47,061 bases of DNA from Rubripirellula tenax (GTDB lineage: Bacteria; Planctomycetota; Planctomycetia; Pirellulales; Pirellulaceae): positions 1 to 47,061 of the forward strand of contig NZ_SJPW01000013.1 of assembly GCF_007860125.1 (NCBI RefSeq), written 5' to 3'. Positions 14,932 to 20,372 of this stretch are shown in pieces. The notes under the pieces are model-generated. The model saw nothing but the letters and a program-made list of their open reading frames with translations. It was not told where the DNA came from and ran no database searches. A program made the translations under genes and the position numbers. Positions within the stretch are counted from its first letter, which is position 1. Every line of letters starts with the position of its first letter.

Positions 14932-14960
14932 AATTCGTAGTCACGCCAACGCTTCAACAA

Positions 14961-14990
14961 ACAAGCCAGCATTAAGCTGGCTTGTTTCGT
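14961..14990. terminator. Bidirectional terminator hairpin
   Basis: ACAAGCCAGC pairs with GCTGGCTTGT around ATTAA, followed by TTCGTTT on the plus strand and preceded by A-rich bases for the minus strand. It sits between convergent genes. Confidence 0.8.
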
Positions 14991-15000
14991 TTGACATCGC

Positions 15001-15660
15001 CTATATTCGATGGGCAATTGCACTCGCACCGACATGGTTCTTCACGCGGGTTCCAAAATCCCTGAGATATTCTCTTGAGACTCGGGAGAAATGAACCTTC
15101 GCGGCAATGATATCCAGCGTGAAATCGTTCAGCTTGTGGGAAACAAACTCATCCTTCTTGATGCAAACTTTAAGGATTCGCTCTAGGTGCCGAATCGGCA
15201 GGTTTCCATGCACGATCAGTACTTTAGGACGGATCGCGTTGAGCAAGTAATCAAACACAACTGTGTCCGCGCGTTGACTTGGTGTCAGATCTCTCTGATC
15301 CTTGGAGTAGTGATGAGACATGTTCATCTCCATGCACCTGAGTGGTTGCAGTAATTCACAGAGCTCTTCAATACGATTCCGCGTTGGTGTTCTCTTTCCT
15401 TTGTTGAGCCGACGATGCTCGGCAAGCCACCCAACCTTATCACAACCAAGCTTCTTCGCGTCCCAATAGGGCCAGAATGGGGTAAGCGTGCCTGGATTGA
15501 TCCCAGCCTGCACAACTTCGCAACCTATCGGTGAACCATCGCACATGAACGGGCGACAGGTTGCATCTTCACCTGTAAGTCTTCGGACTTGCCGGTCAAT
15601 TTCGCGGATTGACGTCATTGGATCTGCTGTCCCTTTCGTTCTCGCTGCAACATGATTCAA
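15001..15660 (-). CDS. Uracil-DNA glycosylase-superfamily-like protein
   Basis: A 219-residue protein on the minus strand; a second in-frame Met lies 14 codons in (at 15618). The sequence CEVVQAGINPGTLTPFWPYW has the strand plus GINPG loop typical of UDG-fold proteins. Further on come NKGKRTPTRNRIEELCELL and the strand RPKVLIVHGN, where UDG-like enzymes have their C-terminal active-site strand. This suggests a divergent member of the superfamily; I recall such genes in planctomycetes. Whether it has glycosylase activity is unknown. It is convergent with the chimera gene and divergent from the tRNA array. Confidence 0.55.
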   Translation of the reverse strand: MNHVAARTKGTADPMTSIREIDRQVRRLTGEDATCRPFMCDGSPIGCEVVQAGINPGTLTPFWPYWDAKKLGCDKVGWLAEHRRLNKGKRTPTRNRIEELCELLQPLRCMEMNMSHHYSKDQRDLTPSQRADTVVFDYLLNAIRPKVLIVHGNLPIRHLERILKVCIKKDEFVSHKLNDFTLDIIAAKVHFSRVSREYLRDFGTRVKNHVGASAIAHRI

Positions 15661-16049
15661 AAGACACCGTTCGCCTTTTCAAGTGAGATGAAAGTATAGT
15701 CTGCGCCCCACACCGCGGTTTCCCCACACGACGCGGTTAATAAGTACTTCTTGGATTTCTTGACGTTTGGTGAAATAGAGTCACGGTCTCGCGCATCTCC
15801 ATTTTTGTGAAAGCGAGATTTTACGTGAACCATCGTGACGCGAAAGCGTCTATCTACCTGAACTACAAGTCACATTCACAGACGAGCGAGTAACGAGCTT
15901 TCTGATGTTATCAAGAACCGAATCCAGTCGACTCGAACAGATACACGAAGGCAATGCGTTCGGCGGGCAACCGTTGAATACAGATAATGCCCCGGCGTAT
16001 CCGCGTCTGATGTGACACTCGCTTTCAAAAGCGAACGACTTCTTCATGA
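15661..16049. other. Non-coding region before the tRNA array
   Basis: About 390 bp without a convincing gene. A minus-strand 65-codon frame (15850-16047) has no recognisable product. The promoter of the tRNA array and that of the minus-strand gene should lie here, but I cannot place -35/-10 boxes reliably. Confidence 0.4.
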
Positions 16050-16084
16050 AGGCTCGGTGTCACCAAGACATCGAGCCTTTTTTC
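16050..16084 (+). terminator. Strong terminator just upstream of the tRNA array
   Basis: AGGCTCGGTGTC pairs with GACATCGAGCCT (one G-T pair) around ACCAA and is followed by five to six T. It ends 43 bp before the first tRNA, so it may insulate the array or act as an attenuator. Confidence 0.85.
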
Positions 16085-16126
16085 GTGCCTGCATCGAACG
16101 GGCAACTCCAACAACGAACTCAATTT

Positions 16127-16198
16127 GGGCTGGTAGCTGAGACGGTCTAGCGGCGGTCTGAAGAACCGCAGACGAGGATTCGAGCGCCTCCCGGCCCA
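16127..16198 (+). tRNA. tRNA-Phe(GAA)
   Basis: Acceptor GGGCTGG/CCGGCCC, anticodon stem GCGGT/ACCGC, loop CTGAAGA, discriminator A. First gene of the array. CCA is not encoded here or in any tRNA of the array. Confidence 0.9.
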
Positions 16199-16255
16199 CT
16201 GACAAGGAAGATATGCGCCGACAGCAACGGCTGCGGCGATCGAAGCAAAACAACA

Positions 16256-16330
16256 TCGGATACAGGCGCAGATGGAAGCACGCCTGCTTTGGGAGCAGGA
16301 GGGTCTCGGTTCGACTCCGAGGTGTCCGAC
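16256..16330 (+). tRNA. tRNA-Pro(TGG)
   Basis: Acceptor TCGGATA/TGTCCGA, anticodon stem CCTGC/GCAGG, loop TTTGGGA. T-arm CTCGG/CCGAG is intact. Confidence 0.85.
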
Positions 16331-16348
16331 TTTTTGAAACGACAACAT

Positions 16349-16420
16349 GGTAGTCGAGGGCTGGTCGCCCAAATCCGCCTGATACGCGGGTCGCGCTGAG
16401 TTCGATCCTCGGGGCTACCA
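16349..16420 (+). tRNA. tRNA-Ile(GAT)
   Basis: Acceptor GGTAGTC/GGCTACC, D stem GGGC/GCCC, anticodon loop CTGATAC, T stem CTGAG/CTCGG, discriminator A. Confidence 0.8.
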
Positions 16421-16509
16421 CTTGAAGTAGGTCACAGGTTTCAGGTCACAGGGATCAGGTAAACGAATCATGCAGACACTTTTGAAACGCATAGCCGCGA
16501 TTGAACATC

Positions 16510-16606
16510 GGGGCTGTGGTGTAACTGGCAGCATGTCGGGCTTCGGGCACCGACGCAGGACGCGTTGGTCGTCGTGTAGGTGAGAGTTCGATCCTCTCCG
16601 GCCCCA
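16510..16606 (+). tRNA. Irregular 97-nt tRNA, isotype undetermined
   Basis: Acceptor GGGGCTG/CGGCCCC and T-arm GAGAG/CTCTC are good. The anticodon stem GTCGG/CCGAC encloses ten bases (GCTTCGGGCA) instead of seven, and about 27 bases lie before the T-arm, including a hairpin ACGC/GCGT. If the A of the loop is bulged, the anticodon would be TCG (Arg). It may be inactive or have a special role. Confidence 0.55.
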
Positions 16607-16617
16607 TCGCTACACAT

Positions 16618-16690
16618 CGGCGTGTAGCTCAGGGGTAAGAGCGGCGTCCTTATAAGGCGACGGTCGCGGGTTCAATTCCCGCCACGCCGA
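16618..16690 (+). tRNA. tRNA-Ile(TAT), probable
   Basis: Acceptor CGGCGTG/CACGCCG, D stem GCTC/GAGC, loop CTTATAA giving TAT, T stem GCGGG/CCCGC. The outermost anticodon-stem pair is G-A. Confidence 0.75.
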
Positions 16691-16714
16691 CTGAAACGAA
16701 ACAACGACGACAGA

Positions 16715-16789
16715 TGGGATTGTGGCAGACAAGGTAATGCATCGGACTCTTAATCCGAGCGATGTGAGTTCGATTCTCACCGATCCCAC
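16715..16789 (+). tRNA. tRNA-Lys(CTT)
   Basis: Acceptor TGGGATT/GATCCCA, anticodon stem TCGGA/TCCGA, loop CTCTTAA, T stem GTGAG/CTCAC. Confidence 0.85.
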
Positions 16790-16807
16790 TTGAGAACTTT
16801 TGAAACA

Positions 16808-16881
16808 AGCACTGATGGTCTAACGGCAAGACTCCTCCGTCGCGAGCGGGGTGATGCGGGTTCGATTCCGGCTCGGTGCTC
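16808..16881 (+). tRNA. tRNA, isotype uncertain (GCG or CGC)
   Basis: Acceptor AGCACTG/CGGTGCT and D stem GGTC/GACT are clear. By spacing the anticodon stem is CTCCG/CGGGG with loop TCGCGAG (GCG, Arg, but C at position 33). A one-base shift keeps T33 and gives CGC (Ala) with a worse stem. The T stem has one mismatch. Confidence 0.55.
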
Positions 16882-16934
16882 TTGAGACGCTTCGGCGTTA
16901 TTGATCTTTGACAATTTGGTAGTGATGCATTTTT

Positions 16935-17005
16935 GCGCCCATGGTGTAGTGGTAACCCATCTGCTTGCCATGCAGGAAATGCGAGTTCGATTCTCGCTGG
17001 GCGCT
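16935..17005 (+). tRNA. tRNA-Gly(GCC)
   Basis: Acceptor GCGCCCA/TGGGCGC, anticodon loop TTGCCAT, T stem GCGAG/CTCGC, discriminator T. Confidence 0.9.
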
Positions 17006-17013
17006 TTGCAAAA

Positions 17014-17085
17014 TCCGGTGTGGCCCAATGGTAAGGCGGCTCCCTGTTAAGGAGACGAGTGATGGTACGAGTCCATCCGCCGGAG
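17014..17085 (+). tRNA. tRNA-Asn(GTT)
   Basis: Acceptor TCCGGTG/CGCCGGA, anticodon stem CTCC/GGAG, loop CTGTTAA, discriminator G. Confidence 0.9.
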
Positions 17086-17107
17086 CTCTTGTTTTTTCAG
17101 TAAACAC

Positions 17108-17179
17108 GTGTCCTTGGCCGATCGGCTAAGGCGTCGGACTTCCAATCCGAGCAGGCGGGTTCGATTCCCGCAGGACACT
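17108..17179 (+). tRNA. tRNA-Gly(TCC)
   Basis: Acceptor GTGTCCT/AGGACAC, anticodon stem TCGGA/TCCGA, loop CTTCCAA, T stem GCGGG/CCCGC. Confidence 0.9.
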
Positions 17180-17203
17180 CTTCCGAGATGCTCACGATGT
17201 CAC

Positions 17204-17275
17204 TCGGGTGTCGGCTAACGGTAAGCCAGCTGCCTTTGAAGCAGTGGTATGTAGGTTCGATTCCTTCCGCCCGTG
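17204..17275 (+). tRNA. tRNA-Gln(TTG)
   Basis: Acceptor TCGGGTG/CGCCCGT with an open first pair, D stem GGCT/AGCC, loop CTTTGAA, discriminator G. Confidence 0.85.
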
Positions 17276-17295
17276 CTGTTGATGAAAGACCAAAC

Positions 17296-17370
17296 GCCGG
17301 AGTAGCAGTTGTTGGTCGCTGCACCTCGCTCTGAACGAGGAGTTCATTGGTTCGATTCCAGTCTCCGGTG
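17296..17370 (+). tRNA. tRNA-Gln(CTG)
   Basis: Acceptor GCCGGAG/CTCCGGT, D stem GCAG/CTGC, anticodon stem CCTCG/CGAGG, loop CTCTGAA. The next tRNA begins two bases later. Confidence 0.9.
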
Positions 17371-17372
17371 CT

Positions 17373-17446
17373 GTGGCCGTCCTGTATTGGTTTCAGGAAC
17401 TTCGCTGTGAACGAAGTCCATGTCGGTTCAATTCCGATCGGTCACC
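17373..17446 (+). tRNA. tRNA-His(GTG)
   Basis: Acceptor GTGGCCG/CGGTCAC, D stem TCCTG/CAGGA, loop CTGTGAA, discrimin ator C as usual for His. The base before position 1 is T, so G-1 is not encoded. Confidence 0.9.
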
Positions 17447-17463
17447 CTCGCGTGAACATTTTC

Positions 17464-17536
17464 GGTGGCAATTTCCTCTGGGAAGGAAGCTTGATTGTCT
17501 ATCAAGTCGTTGCGGGTTCGACTCCCGTTGCCATCG
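17464..17536 (+). tRNA. tRNA-Asp(GTC)
   Basis: Acceptor GGTGGCA/TGCCATC, anticodon stem CTTGA/TCAAG, loop TTGTCTA, T stem GCGGG/CCCGT, discriminator G. Confidence 0.9.
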
Positions 17537-17543
17537 CTTTCAA

Positions 17544-17615
17544 GCCGCATTCGACTACTGGCTAGGTCGGCTGCTTCTCAGGCAGCAGGAAGGAGATCGA
17601 AACTCCTATGCGGTA
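17544..17615 (+). tRNA. tRNA-Glu(CTC)
   Basis: Acceptor GCCGCAT/ATGCGGT, anticodon stem GCTGC/GCAGC, loop TTCTCAG. T stem AGGAG/CTCCT with an unusual loop ATCGAAA. Confidence 0.8.
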
Positions 17616-17640
17616 CTCGCTTCGATCGAAGCAACAAAAC

Positions 17641-17715
17641 GGCGTGGTAGATTCTGTTGGCAGAATCGTCTGGTTTTCATCCAGGAGTCCGCGGGTTCGA
17701 TTCCTGCTCACGTCA
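17641..17715 (+). tRNA. tRNA-Glu(TTC)
   Basis: Acceptor GGCGTGG/TCACGTC with three G-T pairs, D stem GATTC/GAATC, anticodon stem TCTGG/CCAGG, loop TTTTCAT. Confidence 0.85.
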
Positions 17716-17735
17716 CTGCGTTCAATAACGCAGTA

Positions 17736-17821
17736 CGGAAGTCACCCGGCCGGATGAGGACACTGTTTTGAAAACAGCTGCGGTAAAAAACCGTTGTGGG
17801 TTCGAGTCCCACGGCTTCCGC
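17736..17821 (+). tRNA. tRNA-Ser(TGA)
   Basis: Acceptor CGGAAGT/GCTTCCG, loop TTTGAAA, long variable arm CGG...CCG as expected for Ser, T stem GTGGG/CCCAC. Confidence 0.9.
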
Positions 17822-17837
17822 TTGTTTGATGAAATCT

Positions 17838-17924
17838 TGGGAGCGTTTCCACACGGGAGACTGTAAATCTTCTGCCTTTAATTGTGTGGTAGTCGGCGAG
17901 AGGTGCGATTCCTTGCGTTCCCAC
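17838..17924 (+). tRNA. tRNA-Tyr(GTA)
   Basis: Acceptor TGGGAGC/GTTCCCA, anticodon stem GGAGA/TCTTC, loop CTGTAAA, long variable region as expected for bacterial Tyr. The D arm is very short. Confidence 0.8.
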
Positions 17925-17943
17925 TTGTTTTGAAAACTTTCAC

Positions 17944-18014
17944 ACGTCTCTGGTGTAACGGTAGCACTGCTGATTCCAAACCAGTTAGTCAGGGTTCAAA
18001 TCCTTGGGGACGTG
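17944..18014 (+). tRNA. tRNA-Trp(CCA)
   Basis: Acceptor ACGTCTC/GGGACGT, loop TTCCAAA, T stem CAGGG/CCTTG, discriminator G. One A-C mismatch closes the anticodon stem. Confidence 0.85.
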
Positions 18015-18033
18015 CTCTTCGGATCGACAACAT

Positions 18034-18105
18034 GGTCCTGTGGTCCAACGGCGACGACACCTGTTTTACACGCAGGACACGATGGTTCGATTCCATCCGG
18101 GACTA
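18034..18105 (+). tRNA. tRNA-Val(TAC)
   Basis: Acceptor GGTCCTG/CGGGACT, anticodon stem CCTGT/GCAGG, loop TTTACAC, T stem GATGG/CCATC, discriminator A. Confidence 0.9.
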
Positions 18106-18155
18106 CTGCTGGCGTCACGGTGACGCTGGCCCGCACCTAACGAAGGAGAACGACG

Positions 18156-18425
18156 ATGTCCAGAAATGTGAAGTACGTGCAATGTGCGATGAGACGCAAC
18201 ATCGTCGGCGGATCCGTGCGAACGACATCGTACATCCCTCAAGAGTTTGCGAAAGTCGGCCGCGTGCTGAGGCTAAAAGACGACAACGTCGGCTGGGTCG
18301 ATGGCTGGGTGGTCGAGTGCGTCGGTGACGCGATCGTCGAAGGCGACCAAATTCCTGACTCGCACAAGGCGATTAAGAACCATCGCAAGTCGACCGGCGA
18401 CAGTACTCCGCGACTGCATGCATAA
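18156..18425 (+). CDS. Small phage-type protein inside the tRNA array
   Basis: An 89-residue protein from ATG 18156 with AAGGAG at good distance. The pattern KYVQCAMRRN...TTSYIPQEFAKVGRVLRLKDDN followed by GWVVECVG (quoted in parts) resembles a small protein family of phages and phage-like elements that I recall. It is basic at the start and acidic at the end, with no membrane segment. It lies between tRNA-Val and a Leu-like tRNA, in the same direction, and is followed by a perfect 12-bp hairpin. Genes inside a tRNA array are a sign of phage origin. Function unknown. Confidence 0.65.
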   Translation: MSRNVKYVQCAMRRNIVGGSVRTTSYIPQEFAKVGRVLRLKDDNVGWVDGWVVECVGDAIVEGDQIPDSHKAIKNHRKSTGDSTPRLHA

Positions 18426-18440
18426 CACGTTGGCAGCCAA

Positions 18441-18470
18441 GGGAAGGACGCGGTCGGTCGCGTCCTTCCC
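18441..18470 (+). terminator. Perfect 12-bp hairpin after the small phage-type gene
   Basis: GGGAAGGACGCG and CGCGTCCTTCCC pair perfectly around GTCGGT. There is no T run, so it may be a processing or stability element rather than a classic terminator. Confidence 0.6.
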
Positions 18471-18489
18471 AACGGCACCAGCGATCAAC

Positions 18490-18563
18490 GCCTAGATACG
18501 CCAACCGGCCGAGCGGCTCGCCTTTAATCCGAGTGTTTGCAGGTTCGACTCCTGCTCTGGGCA
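18490..18563 (+). tRNA. tRNA-Leu-like, anticodon TTA by position (or TAA if shifted)
   Basis: Acceptor GCCTAGA/TCTGGGC, T stem GCAGG/CCTGC, and D region TACGC..ACCGGC like the Leu(CAA) gene nearby. The anticodon stem CTCGC/CCGAG has a C-C closing pair around loop CTTTAAT, which gives TTA (would read the stop codon UAA). A one-base shift gives TAA (Leu). Variable loop only five bases. Confidence 0.6.
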
Positions 18564-18649
18564 CTAGCAGAAGTTTGAAGAGTGAAGTTTGAAACATCCG
18601 ACGCGAACCATTTTCACCATTAACCCTTCACTCCTCTAACTTCATTCAT

Positions 18650-18720
18650 GGGGCGCTCGTCCAACGGGAAGACGTCTGTTTTGCACGCAGAAAATCGGGG
18701 TTCGATTCCCCGGTGCTCCA
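18650..18720 (+). tRNA. tRNA-Ala(TGC)
   Basis: Acceptor GGGGCGC/GTGCTCC includes the G3-T70 wobble typical of Ala; loop TTTGCAC, T stem CGGGG/CCCCG, discriminator A. Confidence 0.9.
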
Positions 18721-18732
18721 CTTTTCACAATC

Positions 18733-18804
18733 GCTGAGGTAGGCCAACGGCGAGCCGCTTGTCTTAGGAACAAGTGCTTGCGGGTTCGACTCCCGCCCTC
18801 AGTA
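18733..18804 (+). tRNA. tRNA-Leu(TAG) with short variable loop
   Basis: Acceptor GCTGAGG/CCTCAGT, anticodon stem CTTGT/ACAAG, loop CTTAGGA, T stem GCGGG/CCCGC. The variable loop is TGCTT, without the long arm usual for bacterial Leu. Confidence 0.8.
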
Positions 18805-18816
18805 CTGATTCAACAT

Positions 18817-18890
18817 GCTGTGGTACGCAAACCGGCAAAGCGGCGAATTTCAAACGTTCGTGTTTGAGGGTTCGACTCCCTCCCGCAGTA
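18817..18890 (+). tRNA. tRNA-Leu(CAA) with short variable loop
   Basis: Acceptor GCTGTGG/CCGCAGT, anticodon stem CGAAT/GTTCG, loop TTCAAAC, T stem GAGGG/CCCTC. Variable loop TGTTT is again short. Confidence 0.8.
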
Positions 18891-18956
18891 TTTGACGAGT
18901 CTTGAGTCGCGAGGACAAGCTCAGGACTCATCGCTCAAGACTCACATCTCCAACGA

Positions 18957-19024
18957 TGCGGGTGAGCCAGGCTCAGCCGGGCCTCATAAGCCTGGACCGT
19001 CGGGTGCGACCCCCGAACCCGCTA
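18957..19024 (+). tRNA. tRNA-Met(CAT)
   Basis: Acceptor TGCGGGT/ACCCGCT with an open T-T first pair (an open first pair is an initiator trait), anticodon stem CGGGC/GCCTG, loop CTCATAA, T stem TCGGG/CCCGA with loop TGCGACC. Only 68 nt. Initiator, elongator or Ile2 identity is not settled. Confidence 0.75.
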
Positions 19025-19114
19025 CTGAAATAGCTGTTAGCAAATGGCGTTTAGCTGTTAGCCCAGACTGAAGAAGCTAATCGCTAAACGCCAATAGCTA
19101 ATCGCTTCTTCAAC

Positions 19115-19187
19115 GATCGCGTGGTCCAGCGGCGAAGACGGCTGCGTGACAAGCAGGAGGCCGATGGTTCGATTCCATCCGTGATGT
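19115..19187 (+). tRNA. tRNA-Val(GAC)
   Basis: Acceptor GATCGCG/CGTGATG with an open first pair, anticodon stem CTGC/GCAG, loop GTGACAA, T stem GATGG/CCATC. Confidence 0.75.
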
Positions 19188-19200
19188 GCTTTTCAATGAT

Positions 19201-19271
19201 GGTCTGTAAGTGTTGCGGCAGCACGCGTCTGTGGTATGGACGAAGACCGGGTTCAATTCCCGGACGGACCT
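19201..19271 (+). tRNA. tRNA-Thr(GGT)
   Basis: Acceptor GGTCTGT/ACGGACC, D stem GTG/CAC, anticodon stem CGTCT/GGACG, loop GTGGTAT, T stem CCGGG/CCCGG. Confidence 0.85.
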
Positions 19272-19288
19272 CTCGCAATTCTCGTTTA

Positions 19289-19376
19289 CGGAAGGCAGCC
19301 GGATACGGTTTGCCGGGCCGCACCGCTAACGCGTGCCACCTTCGGGTGATGTGGGTTCGACTCCCTCGCCTTCCGC
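19289..19376 (+). tRNA. tRNA-Ser(GCT), anticodon placement uncertain
   Basis: Acceptor CGGAAGG/CCTTCCG and discriminator C match the Ser(TGA) gene of this array, and there is a long variable arm CACC...GGTG. The anticodon stem GCAC/GTGC encloses CGCTAACGC, so GCT is likely, but the loop is two bases too long. Confidence 0.65.
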
Positions 19377-19389
19377 TTGTTAACGAAAC

Positions 19390-19461
19390 GGCTCGATGGT
19401 GAAACGGACATCATCTCTGGCTTCTAACCAGAAGTTCCGGGTTCGATTCCTGGTCGGGCTA
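19390..19461 (+). tRNA. tRNA-Arg(TCT)
   Basis: Acceptor GGCTCGA/TCGGGCT, anticodon stem TCTGG/CCAGA, loop CTTCTAA, T stem CCGGG/CCTGG. Confidence 0.9.
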
Positions 19462-19479
19462 CTGATGCGAACAAAGCCA

Positions 19480-19553
19480 GCCGACGTGGCTCGATGTAGA
19501 AAGGCAACGCTCTTGTAAAGCGACCCATGCTGGTGCGAACCCAGTCGTCGGCT
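19480..19553 (+). tRNA. tRNA-Thr(TGT)
   Basis: Acceptor GCCGACG/CGTCGGC, anticodon stem CGCT/AGCG, loop CTTGTAA, T stem GCTGG/CCAGT with loop TGCGAAC. Confidence 0.85.
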
Positions 19554-19578
19554 CTTGTGACTAGGTAGTCAACCAAAT

Positions 19579-19650
19579 GACTCGCGGGTGTGCTGGACAG
19601 CATGGCAGTCTTCGAAACTGTCGGACCAGGTTCGATTCCTGGGCGGGTTA
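19579..19650 (+). tRNA. tRNA-Arg(TCG)
   Basis: Acceptor GACTCGC/GCGGGTT, anticodon stem GCAGT/ACTGT, loop CTTCGAA, T stem CCAGG/CCTGG. Confidence 0.85.
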
Positions 19651-19658
19651 CTCAAAAT

Positions 19659-19731
19659 GTTCTCGGAGTGTGCCGGACTAGCACGCGACTTTGCGAAGGT
19701 CGTAGACCAGGTTCGATTCCTGGCGAGAGCA
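19659..19731 (+). tRNA. tRNA-Arg(GCG)
   Basis: Acceptor GTTCTCG/CGAGAGC, D stem GTGT/GCAC, anticodon stem CGACT/GGTCG, loop TTGCGAA, T stem CCAGG/CCTGG. Confidence 0.9.
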
Positions 19732-19772
19732 CTTGTTGTTGAAGATCGAAACCTCAAACACGGAGCAGACCG

Positions 19773-19992
19773 ATGCGATACGAACACGACGACGAGCGAT
19801 ATGACGAAGCCCACTGCTTTCGAGCCGATGAGTAAACGCCGCCGCGGCTACCCGTCCGAAACGAAAGTCAAACACGGAGTCCGAATCATCCAAGGCAAGC
19901 TGCTCGAGGAAAAGCTCGGTCGCAACGACCTATGCCCATGCGGCAGCGGTCAGCGGTTCAAACGTTGTTGCCTGCGATCGGGCCGTCTGTGA
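19773..19992 (+). CDS. SEC-C motif protein with overlapping 20-codon leader
   Basis: The SEC-C frame ends at 19992 and carries [20 protein letters not shown], the classic zinc-binding SEC-C signature, near its C-terminus. Start candidates are ATG 19801 and ATG 19829. A second frame from ATG 19773, with GGAG nine bases upstream, encodes [20 protein letters not shown] and stops at 19835. That stop lies across the ATG at 19829, so it could be a coupled leader peptide, or the N-terminus of one longer gene split by a frameshift. Small SEC-C proteins like this are, as I recall, typical passengers of planctomycete tRNA arrays. SEC-C domains bind zinc, and proteins or ribosomes in other contexts; the role here is unknown. 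Confidence 0.7.
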
Positions 19993-20042
19993 TGGCGTCA
20001 ATCGCGACGACTACTTTTAGAGACGATGACTGAACGACACAC

Positions 20043-20063
20043 GCTCGCGGCAATCCCGCGAGC
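20043..20063 (+). other. Perfect 8-bp hairpin after the SEC-C gene
   Basis: GCTCGCGG pairs with CCGCGAGC around CAATC. It lies six bases before tRNA-Cys and could guide processing. Confidence 0.6.
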
Positions 20064-20068
20064 AACAA

Positions 20069-20139
20069 AACGCTGGAGCCAGATGGCTAGGCGGCCGGCT
20101 GCAACCCGGTTCAAGTGGGTTCGACTCCCACCAGCGTTT
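20069..20139 (+). tRNA. tRNA-Cys(GCA)
   Basis: Acceptor AACGCTG/CAGCGTT, D stem GCC/GGC, anticodon stem GCCGG/CCGGT, loop CTGCAAC, discriminator T as expected for Cys. Last conventionally ordered tRNA of the array. Confidence 0.9.
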
Positions 20140-20149
20140 CTGACAGATC

Positions 20150-20206
20150 GACTGCAGACTCGGATTACATCTTGAAAATGTGAAACATCTGAGTTGTCCC
20201 TTCGTC
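20150..20206 (+). ncRNA. RNA module copy 1, without tRNA
   Basis: GACTGC (20150), then ACTCGGAT (20158-20165) pairing with ATCTGAGT (20187-20194), TACAT directly after the first strand, and CTTCGTC at 20200-20206. The same order of elements occurs in the next two modules. The interior is a short ACAT/ATGT hairpin instead of a tRNA. Confidence 0.65.
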
Positions 20207-20231
20207 GATCCGTCTTCAACCAAATCACGGC

Positions 20232-20355
20232 GACTGCCGGTTCGGACTACATGGTGAGAGCGCGTCGCGATGCGACGAGGTCGCGGGTTCAAGTCCCGCC
20301 AGCGGACAAATGTTCGCGAGTAGCTCAGTAAACAACGTCTGACCAAATCTTCGTC
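20232..20355 (+). ncRNA. RNA module copy 2 with permuted tRNA (opened in the D loop)
   Basis: Module parts: GACTGCC, helix GGTT(C)GGAC/GTCTGACC (20239-20247 with 20337-20344), TACA, and CTTCGTC at 20349. Inside, the 3' part of a tRNA comes first: D loop end TGGTGA, GAGC, anticodon arm, T arm GCGGG/CCCGC, then GCGGACA. The 5' part TGTTCGC...TAGCTCAGT (20311-20329) follows. GCGGACA and TGTTCGC pair as an acceptor hairpin. Joining AGT to TGGTGA restores a normal D loop with GCTC/GAGC. By standard numbering the anticodon is GAT, but position 33 is C. The fit between acceptor and T arm is irregular. Confidence 0.65.
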
Positions 20356-20372
20356 GCCAACCGTTCACGATT

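Noticed and set aside
16510-16606. Selenocysteine tRNA
   Set aside because: Long and irregular, but no TCA anticodon and the acceptor is of normal length.
18490-18563. Firm call of an ochre suppressor tRNA
   Set aside because: The anticodon stem has a mismatch at the loop border, so the anticodon may be TAA (Leu). The shared framework with neighbouring Leu genes makes Leu at least as likely.
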